Positions 57,452 to 64,000 of a DNA stretch of 64,000 nucleotides are shown here, in pieces; position 1 is the first letter of the stretch, and every line of letters starts with the position of its first letter. The notes under the pieces are model-generated. The model was not told the DNA's origin and ran no database searches. It saw nothing but the letters and a program-made list of their open reading frames with translations. Location of the stretch: the NCBI GenBank assembly GCA_965205965.1, contig CBDBHT010000007.1, forward strand, positions 310,001 to 374,000, in the 5' to 3' direction. The stretch is from Bin55 sp965205965. Its GTDB lineage: Bacteria > Pseudomonadota > Gammaproteobacteria > Pseudomonadales > Azotimanducaceae. The translations under genes were made by a program, and so were the position numbers.

Positions 57452-58573
57452 TCAGACACTGCGCGTCTCGAAGTCAATACGGGGATCAATAAAGGTATAA
57501 GTCAAGTCTCCGATTAAATTCATGACTAGGCCTAAAAGCGTGAAGAAATAAAGGCTCGCAAACATGATGGGATAATCGCGTTTGATGACGGCTTCAAAAC
57601 CGAGGAGTCCCAAGCCGTCTAATGAAAAAATGATTTCGATTAGTAAAGCACCGGTAAATAGGATTCCGACAAAAGCACTGGGGAATCCAGCGATGACGAT
57701 TAACATAGCGTTTCGGAATACATGACCGTAGAGTACACGTCTTTCAGTTAATCCTTTTGCTCGTGCCGTTAGTACGTACTGTTGGTTAATTTGGTCTAAG
57801 AATGAATTCTTAGTTAGAAACGTGAGCGTAGCGAACCCACCAACCACTAGCGCAGTAATCGGTAAAACCATATGCCACAGGTAGTCTAGAACTTTCATGG
57901 GCCAGCTGAGACTGTCCCAATCTTCGGAGACTAGCCCTTTAAGTGGGAACAAATCAAGAAAACTGCCTCCTGAGAATAGAACAACAAGTAGAACCGCAAA
58001 CAAAAACCCGGGAATAGCATTGCCGACGATCACTACTCCACTAGTCCAAACGTCGAAACGAGATCCATCATTTACTGCTTTACGTATTCCAAGGGGAATC
58101 GAAATGAGATATACGAGTAGAGTTGTCCAAAGTCCAAGAGATATCGATACGGGCATCTTGTCAAGGACAAGATTGATCACTGTTTCGTCGCGAAAGTAAC
58201 TTGTGCCGAAATCGAAGTTAAGGTATCTACCTATCATGAGTATGAAACGTTCGTGTATAGGTTTATCGAAACCAAACTGTCGTTCAAGGTCTTTTATAAA
58301 TTCAGGGTCGAGCCCTTGAGCTCCTCGATACTTACTTGTTACGGATGTAGTATCAGATTTAGCTTGGAATGCGGTGCTTCCCTCGCCTCCGGCTTCGTTA
58401 CCAGATGCTCCTCCAAATCGTGCGGTAGCGTCTACGTCAGTACCGGTTAGTTCAGAAATAATTTGCTCCACCGGACCACCAGGAGCAAACTGAACAACGA
58501 TAAAGTTGATTATCATGATCCCAAATAAAGTTGGGATTATGAGAAGCAGACGACGGATGATGTAAGCGAGTAT
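57452..58573 (-). CDS. yejB: Peptide ABC transporter permease YejB, apparent ATA start
   Basis: 373 residues if read from ATA 58573: LAYIIRRLLLIIPTLFGIMI follows, matching the invariant N-terminus of YejB (first membrane helix). An in-frame stop lies nine bases upstream, and the first ATG (58516) would cut off that helix. GAGTAGG sits about nine bases before the ATA. EAA loop: LTARAKGLTERRVLYGHVFR. Partner of YejE. The ATA may be a true rare start, a recent mutation from ATG, or a sequencing error. Confidence 0.93.
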   Translation of the reverse strand: MLAYIIRRLLLIIPTLFGIMIINFIVVQFAPGGPVEQIISELTGTDVDATARFGGASGNEAGGEGSTAFQAKSDTTSVTSKYRGAQGLDPEFIKDLERQFGFDKPIHERFILMIGRYLNFDFGTSYFRDETVINLVLDKMPVSISLGLWTTLLVYLISIPLGIRKAVNDGSRFDVWTSGVVIVGNAIPGFLFAVLLVVLFSGGSFLDLFPLKGLVSEDWDSLSWPMKVLDYLWHMVLPITALVVGGFATLTFLTKNSFLDQINQQYVLTARAKGLTERRVLYGHVFRNAMLIVIAGFPSAFVGILFTGALLIEIIFSLDGLGLLGFEAVIKRDYPIMFASLYFFTLLGLVMNLIGDLTYTFIDPRIDFETRSV

Positions 58574-58720
58574 AGCGTGCTACCTACTCAAGAGCTGTGA
58601 AAAGTAAGGAACGTGACTTCATATGTACACGTACGCATAAGCTCGCGTAAAGCATTGCAATAAAAACGCACACGGTGCCACGAAACTAGTTTACGCCAAG
58701 TCTTCTTTGATGCCTGTCTC

Positions 58721-60544
58721 CTATCTGCCCTCAATAGCTGCTACTTTTTGAGGGTCCACCCACCAAGAGTCAAAGCCCACTGCGTACTTCGGCTTTATTG
58801 ATGGCCGTCCGAACTTATCCCACCATGCTACTCTGTCGTTTCGGGTATACCATTGCGGAATTACATAGTGGTTCCACTGCAAAACTCTATCCAATGCTCG
58901 GGTTGCATGTACAAGGCTTATGCGATCAGTGGCAGCGACGATCTTTTCGATAAGCGCGTCGATAGAAGGATCGCGTATCCCAATCATATTTCGACTGCCA
59001 GGTTCGCCTGCGGCTGTAGATCCCCAAAAATCTCTTTGTTCATTACCTGGCGATCGTGATTGTCCTGCGGTCGCGATGACTACGTCAAAATCAAAGCTGC
59101 GCAGTCGGTTTTGATATTGTGCTGGATCAACAGTTCGTATCGTTCCTTGTACGCCTAGACGATTGAGGTTTTGAATAAATGGCATGACGACTCTTTCAAA
59201 GGCTGGCGATACAAGCAAGAACTCAATTTCTAATGGCTTTTCGTCAGTTTGATTGATCAGCTTGCCGTCCTTCACATTCCAGCCAGCCTCCCGGATCAGG
59301 CGAGCAGCTTGTTGTAGATTTTTTCGAATGGACACCTTCTCGTCCGTTGTCGGTGGGGTGTAGATCGTTGTGAATACTTCATCAGGTATTTTGCCACGGA
59401 AAGGTTCAAGAATCTTTAGTTCTTCGGGTGAAGGTGGCATCGAAGCAGCCAACTCGGAGTTTTCGTAGAAGCTCGATGTACGATGATATTGACCGTGGAA
59501 CAAGTTCTTATTTGACCACTCGAAATCAAATGCATAGCCAAGAGCCTTACGAATTGTACGATTTTGAAATTTTTCGCGGCGCGTGTTAAAAAAGAACCCC
59601 TGCATCCCAACTGCTCGGCCGTGTGGCAAGGCTTCTTTTTTGACAAATCCTTCATGCAGAGAAGGGAAGCCGTAGCCGGTCGCCCACAGTTTGGAAGAAT
59701 TTTCTGGCCTGTAATCGTACTCGCCAGCTTTAAACATTTCGAGCGCGACCGTCTGGTCTTGTACGAAGTCGTAACGCATCGTGTCGAAATTGTGCCTTCC
59801 TTTATTGATGGGAAGGTCTGTAGCCCAATAGTCTTTGACTCGTTCGTAAACGATGTATCTTCCAGGTTCGAACGCTCCAATTTTATACGGCCCATTTCCC
59901 AATGGTGGCTCTAGAGTGGTTTTATTGAAGTCTCGTTCACTCCAATATTGCTTGGAAAGTATCGGTATCTGAGCGACGATTTGTGGAAGCTCCCGGTTGG
60001 GAGGACCCGAAAACGAAAATTTCACGCGATGCGGTGTTAAAGCTTCTACTTTTTCAACATCAGAGTAGTAAAAACGGTAGAACGGCCTCCCTTGCTCCTT
60101 GAGGATATGAAAGCTAAAAACAATATCATCGGCAGTTATCGGTGAACCGTCGTGGAAACGAGCCTCTTTGCGAATGTTGTAGATTGCGAACGACAGATCG
60201 TTAGGAATTTCGACTGTCTCAGCGATCAACCCATACTCAGATAGATTGTCGTCTTGACTTGAATCCATAAGCGTGTCGTCAATTAGACTGATTCCAGCTG
60301 GAGGGTCACCTTTGATGATGTACTGGTGAAAGGTGTCGTAACTACCAATTGCGATCAGCTTTACACTCCCACCTTTTGGAGCGTGTGGATTGACATAATT
60401 AAGATGTTTAAAATGAGCATCATATTTTGGTGCGGTATCTAGGGTCAAAGCATGACTCTTAGTCAGTGAATCAAAAGTGGCAATTGCCGATGTGAAGAGT
60501 AGAACTCCAACCACCGCCATTGCTAAATATGCAACTCGAATCAT
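58721..60544 (-). CDS. yejA: Periplasmic peptide-binding protein YejA
   Basis: 607 residues, solute-binding protein family 5. Signal peptide about 1-22 or slightly longer (MIRVAYLAMAVVGVLLFTSA). Family regions: LNYVNPHAPKGGSVKLIAIG, DGSPITADDIVFSFHILKEQ, NGPYKIGAFEPGRYIVYERV and ALGYAFDFEWSNKNLFHGQY. The start ATG follows GAGAGGAGATATAG, an excellent ribosome site. First gene of yejA-yejB-yejE; 147 bases separate it from yejB, enough for attenuation or processing. Confidence 0.95.
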   Translation of the reverse strand: MIRVAYLAMAVVGVLLFTSAIATFDSLTKSHALTLDTAPKYDAHFKHLNYVNPHAPKGGSVKLIAIGSYDTFHQYIIKGDPPAGISLIDDTLMDSSQDDNLSEYGLIAETVEIPNDLSFAIYNIRKEARFHDGSPITADDIVFSFHILKEQGRPFYRFYYSDVEKVEALTPHRVKFSFSGPPNRELPQIVAQIPILSKQYWSERDFNKTTLEPPLGNGPYKIGAFEPGRYIVYERVKDYWATDLPINKGRHNFDTMRYDFVQDQTVALEMFKAGEYDYRPENSSKLWATGYGFPSLHEGFVKKEALPHGRAVGMQGFFFNTRREKFQNRTIRKALGYAFDFEWSNKNLFHGQYHRTSSFYENSELAASMPPSPEELKILEPFRGKIPDEVFTTIYTPPTTDEKVSIRKNLQQAARLIREAGWNVKDGKLINQTDEKPLEIEFLLVSPAFERVVMPFIQNLNRLGVQGTIRTVDPAQYQNRLRSFDFDVVIATAGQSRSPGNEQRDFWGSTAAGEPGSRNMIGIRDPSIDALIEKIVAATDRISLVHATRALDRVLQWNHYVIPQWYTRNDRVAWWDKFGRPSIKPKYAVGFDSWWVDPQKVAAIEGR

Positions 60545-60587
60545 CTATATCTCCTCTCGCATCATGACGCAAACCATCCACACGACA

Positions 60588-61193
60588 CTATACATAGTAT
60601 AGTGAGGAACAGCACCCCTTATGCATTCCCTTGTAGTTCTTGGTCTGTAGGCCACGCGGACGGACTGTTACTTTTGAATGAGGCAGTATGCGGACGGCTT
60701 TAAATCTATGTACAACAGTGGTGTTTGAGGTGAAATGGTTCAAGTCGTCTCTTTGATGACTTCCTCGTTTTGGTCTACCCGGATTCCATTTCCTGGGCGG
60801 GATATCGACAGCCATCTCCACCAGTTTCTTCAACTCTCGTGTCGTCTGACACGTGATAAACAATCCTTGGTACGTCTGTACGTCGTGGCGTCTAATATCG
60901 TCCATACCGAACGCCGGGTCGTACGAATACTGTGGCAGTGTTCCCTCTGGCAGTCGTGGACGACTCACTGCTTAGTTCAGGTACGCGACGACGGCCGTTG
61001 GGGGCTGGGGTTTGTAAGCCCGCGATTGAGACCACGAACGCGCGACTTGCGTGTTCCCGCTGCCAGGTCCTCGTGCGAGGACTTCTTGGACTACCTTTGG
61101 GAAGCCTTTGACGACCAGTTCAACACATTGACGGTCTTGTGCATCCAACAACATTAATGGTGGGCGCGTCGGGCTATTGTTCCGCTGTAGCAT
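60588..61193 (-). pseudogene. Unrecognised decayed gene
   Basis: Two adjoining minus-strand frames, broken near 60970, with protein-like composition and a basic segment PPRKWNPGRPKRG that looks nucleic-acid-binding. Possibly an old transposase or a regulator. No family assigned. Confidence 0.3.
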
Positions 61194-61340
61194 TTCAGGA
61201 GTCAGAAGTCTGGGGTACCGTCGCCGACTATCAGTTGCGGATAGTGCACGCCTCGGAACTACAACTGCACCAAGACTTCCCGCCGATTCTCGGTCAATTT
61301 TCGGAGCTCTTGTCAGGCGACACCACCGTCGGCGACGACT

Positions 61341-61508
61341 CAGCTGGACACCTCTAAAAACAGAGAATATGAGGGGGGGGGGGGGATGACGCCAATGGTC
61401 CGGAAGTCCAAACAGGTTCAGGGGCTCATCTTCAACACCTCTTCATTGAACTTGTTAGGAAAAAGTTATCGGGGTAAGACAGCGTAGGTAAATAGAGATT
61501 CCCAGCTG
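61341..61508. repeat. Inverted-repeat element copy with a G13 run
   Basis: CAGCTGGACACCTCTA at the left, complement of CAGCTGGGAATCTCTAT at the right. The interior differs from other copies and includes 13 consecutive G (61373-61385). Confidence 0.5.
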
Positions 61509-61954
61509 CATCTGGACTGACCTACCCCTTCAAAACTTCGCTCATGTCCCCGGTGGAAACTCCCTTCCAGTACGGTCACGGCTGAGCTGCTTCCAAAGTC
61601 TGAGTCTTATGAATGTACGGTGGTACCAACGTCGACCGGAATGTTACTGCTACGCCGACCCTCGCTTGCACCTCCGGAATTCAAACCGACACCGAATCGA
61701 TTCTGGCCTGGACCGGCCACTCCAGTGGGAACCGTTGCCAACCACTTCCGCATGCCCTTCCCGGTGCGACGGGCGCATAGACACTCAGAAGATCTTCGAG
61801 TTCCGCCTCCCCCCGCTTGTACCAGCAACCCGTCGTGCTCTTTGTCGCACAGAGTACCTCACTGAGCACGCCTTGGCCTCTTACCTCCATCGGAAATAAT
61901 ACCAGATCGACATATCCGGGCTTTTCTTAACGAAATTATGGTTGAAGTATAGAT

Positions 61955-62716
61955 CTACTCGAGAACAGATAGAATATCTTGAGAAATTCTATGAGGGTCT
62001 CTTACGCTAGTTAACTTTGCAAATGCTTCTTCAAGATTTTCTCTTTCGGTCTCTTGAATAATATCTTCTGCTGTGCCTTCGGTTACGATCTTCCCATGGT
62101 TAATTACCACGATACGTGTGCAAATCTTCTCAACAACATCCAAAAGGTGAGAGCAAAAAAGAATAGTACGCCCTTTTTCTGCCATCTGTTGTAGGAGTTC
62201 TTTAGTCACGAGCGTAGAATCTGCGTCTAAGCCGTTTAATGGTTCATCTAGGAAGAGAACTTTGGGGTTGCTCAGAAGAGCAGATATGATGACTACCTTT
62301 TGTTTCATCCCTTTAGAAAATTCATTAAGATATTTGTGCTGGTCGTCAAGTAATTCAAAGAGCCTCAGTAGTTCTTCTATTCGCATATCGGCATAATCAC
62401 TATCCATATGATGTAATTTGGTAACCATGTCAAGGTACTCTTTTGCCGAAAGAGTTTCATAGAGAATACCATTTTCGGGTACATATCCGATTCGCTTTCG
62501 GACTTCAAGCGAATCTTTTACCACATCGAATCCAGCTACTGCTGCCGACCCGCTAGTTGGTGGGACCATACAAGTTAGCATCTTTACAGTCGTTGTTTTT
62601 CCAGCACCGCTAGGGCCTAGAAACCCTAATATGTCGCCTGGTTCAACTTGAAGATTTAATGCATCTACTACAGTGACGTTACCAATTTTTTTTTGAAGCT
62701 GTCTAGTTTCAATCAT
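61955..62716 (-). CDS. ABC transporter ATP-binding protein (ABC-2 exporter type)
   Basis: 253 residues. Walker A GPSGAGKT (34-41), variant signature EFSKGMKQKV typical of NatA-like exporters, Walker B VLFLDEPLNGLD, switch His in FCSHLLDVVEK. Sixty bases after the permease gene, so it pairs with it. Substrate unknown. The region is clearly AT-richer than the yej genes. Confidence 0.9.
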   Translation of the reverse strand: MIETRQLQKKIGNVTVVDALNLQVEPGDILGFLGPSGAGKTTTVKMLTCMVPPTSGSAAVAGFDVVKDSLEVRKRIGYVPENGILYETLSAKEYLDMVTKLHHMDSDYADMRIEELLRLFELLDDQHKYLNEFSKGMKQKVVIISALLSNPKVLFLDEPLNGLDADSTLVTKELLQQMAEKGRTILFCSHLLDVVEKICTRIVVINHGKIVTEGTAEDIIQETERENLEEAFAKLTSVRDPHRISQDILSVLE

Positions 62717-62776
62717 TTCATGTTTTCTGGTGCAAAGCTATTTGAGTTGAGTAGCCTCAATGATATATGGATCTTA

Positions 62777-64000
62777 TCATTTAGTAAACTCGACAATTCT
62801 GGTTCTTTTTTGAGCAAGTTTTAGCACGAATAGATAGGATACCATGTTTACTAGCACCATGACTAAAATCGTCCATAAGTACGTTTCTATATTTTGGTAT
62901 ATAAATTTTATCAATGATGGTATAATATATACAGCTATGATGTATGCCACTAGTATCCAGATAAACATTTGAATACTCAGTTTTGAAAATTGATTCTGTT
63001 GTGAAAATGGGACTACTGGCTTGGCTAAAAATCGCCATTGTAGAAACCAAGATGTAAGAAGTCCCATGAATATCATATGTAATACGGCATGTAGATCATT
63101 TGTGTAAAAATATATTAGAACTAATGTATTGAAAATTACATAAGGAACTAGAAATCCAATTATGATGCACAACCCGAGATATACAGATAATTTTGCGGGG
63201 TCAACCGGTTTACATAGGAATATCCAAGCTGCCTGATAGCATTTGCTATATCGAAAATTGTCGACAAGAATCGCGGGTATGAAAAGCATGAAGTAGTGGA
63301 ACATCGTTAGTCCCATCCCCAGATTTTTTTCAATGAAAGGATCTGGGATTGTTATATCCTCAATGAAAACAAATACTAGGAGCAACAGTGCGATGGGAAT
63401 AATCGTAGCAATAGTGTTTTGTGTTGTCGCATCATTTTTAATATGGCTCGCTATGAGCTTTGATATCACTTGCAACTCGGCTGGAAACAGTCGTACTCCG
63501 AACCTTGATTTCTTAGTGGAGTGTTTTTTAGGTACTGACTGACTACCCGTTCGATTCCTACCCAAGCTAGCCATGTAGGACAAGCTCAGCTTGTTTCGAA
63601 TTAACCAAAACAATCCGAGCGAGCAAACTAGGCCAAGGCAAGCACCAATTATCGAGTTGTGAAACCAGTTGCCACTTACGATATCCAACCAACTTGAAAA
63701 CCAATACGGCGGAAAAAGTAGTATCCAATGTATATCACTTGCTTCAGGGTTGCTGAATATATGCGACGATATTAACTTACTAAGCGTAAGAGGGATAGTA
63801 ACAAGCGCGAGTTGGCTTAGAGTTGGTGCGATCGCAAATACATAACCCAGTGTTCTTGCGGAAGATATACGTAATAGGCTAACATAGAAACCAATGATGA
63901 CGAAGGTTACGAAGATCGAACTCGCGATCAAAGCTGCCAACTGAGTAGCAGCAAGTAATAGGCCTGACGTGAGATAGAAGGTTATTGCACATGGGACCCC
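62777..64000 (-). CDS. ABC transporter permease, 5' end outside window
   Basis: At least 407 residues; the frame continues to the window edge without a start (TTG 63940 is internal), so it is partial. Multiple membrane helices, e.g. IIPIALLLLVFVFIEDITIP, YLGLCIIIGFLVPYVIFNTL and LWTILVMVLVNMVSYLFVLK. No characterised family recognised; by partnership an ABC-2-like exporter or lipid/peptide extrusion permease. Confidence 0.8.
   Translation of the reverse strand, partial: GVPCAITFYLTSGLLLAATQLAALIASSIFVTFVIIGFYVSLLRISSARTLGYVFAIAPTLSQLALVTIPLTLSKLISSHIFSNPEASDIHWILLFPPYWFSSWLDIVSGNWFHNSIIGACLGLVCSLGLFWLIRNKLSLSYMASLGRNRTGSQSVPKKHSTKKSRFGVRLFPAELQVISKLIASHIKNDATTQNTIATIIPIALLLLVFVFIEDITIPDPFIEKNLGMGLTMFHYFMLFIPAILVDNFRYSKCYQAAWIFLCKPVDPAKLSVYLGLCIIIGFLVPYVIFNTLVLIYFYTNDLHAVLHMIFMGLLTSWFLQWRFLAKPVVPFSQQNQFSKLSIQMFIWILVAYIIAVYIIPSLIKFIYQNIETYLWTILVMVLVNMVSYLFVLKLAQKRTRIVEFTK

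Larger units (their letters stand above)
60545..61954. other. Decayed region upstream of yejA
   Basis: About 1.4 kb. The minus-strand frames at 60588-60968 and 60972-61193 could be pieces of one lost gene (GTLPQYSYDPAFGMDDIRRH, VEMAVDIPPRKWNPGRPKRG, LLDAQDRQCVELVVKGFPKV), but I do not recognise it. It also contains an inverted-repeat element copy (61341-61508) and GC-rich unassigned frames at 61609-61899. The yejA promoter should lie near 60560-60700. Confidence 0.45.

Noticed and set aside
1..64000. tRNA, rRNA or riboswitch genes
   Set aside because: No tRNA-like T-loop/acceptor pairing, ribosomal RNA signature or known riboswitch core was recognised by reading; a covariance-model scan could still find a small one.

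Overview
The window looks like chromosomal DNA of a Gram-negative bacterium, most likely a gammaproteobacterium. The evidence is lpxA (lipid A), yejABEF-type peptide import, fur-feoA-feoB, bacterioferritin, Bcp/PrxQ and an R64/TCP-like type IV pilus operon. Coding density is low. Insertion sequences (IS) occupy roughly a third to two fifths of it, many nested, truncated or fused, and are GC-rich by eye against AT-richer host genes. Heavy IS load, pseudogenes and long decayed spacers suggest a host-associated lineage with relaxed selection; that is inference.

Layout. 0.3-1.2 kb: orphan DNA methyltransferase. 1.9-5.5 kb: IS graveyard (IS1595, IS1380, IS4-type, IS256). 5.7-9.4 kb: iron block with bacterioferritin (+) and fur-feoA-feoB (-), with a candidate Fur box before feoA. 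9.5-12.5 kb: broken IS5 carrying a 579-bp element with perfect 23-bp inverted ends and an 8-bp target duplication that I cannot place in a known family. 12.6-14.2 kb: yejF. 15.1-18.2 kb: serine hydrolase gene broken by an IS5 that is itself broken by a shrunken IS4-type copy. 18.8-20.4 kb: lpxA and a cinA-like gene. 20.5-22.9 kb: IS1380 and chimeric transposase remnants. 23.1-24.4 kb: MaoC hydratase and CoA-ester lyase. 24.5-33.4 kb: two nested IS stacks; one contains an IS4-type transposase fused to a DruA-like (DUF4338) domain.

33.8-44.2 kb: a compact pilus operon, in order TcpQ/PilL-like lipoprotein, secretin PilN, PilO, PilP, ATPase PilQ, membrane platform PilR and four pilin-like proteins; no prepilin peptidase is visible. 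44.7-45.1 kb: decayed HNH nuclease. 45.1-49.2 kb: a 1355-residue two-module membrane protein of unknown function. 49.2-52.0 kb: a second copy of the mosaic IS block at 3-5.5 kb. 52.2-52.6 kb: bcp. 53.0-55.3 kb: two tandem IS630 copies. 56.4-60.5 kb: yejE, yejB, yejA on the minus strand. 62.0-64.0 kb: an ABC exporter ATPase and a permease cut by the window edge.

The main structural story is rearrangement. YejF lies 42 kb from yejABE on the other strand, and inverting the DNA between them would restore yejABEF. Oppositely oriented copies of a small inverted-repeat element lie close to both breakpoints. Several elements have exact target duplications, so the insertion order can be read directly. 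No rRNA, tRNA or CRISPR array was recognised.
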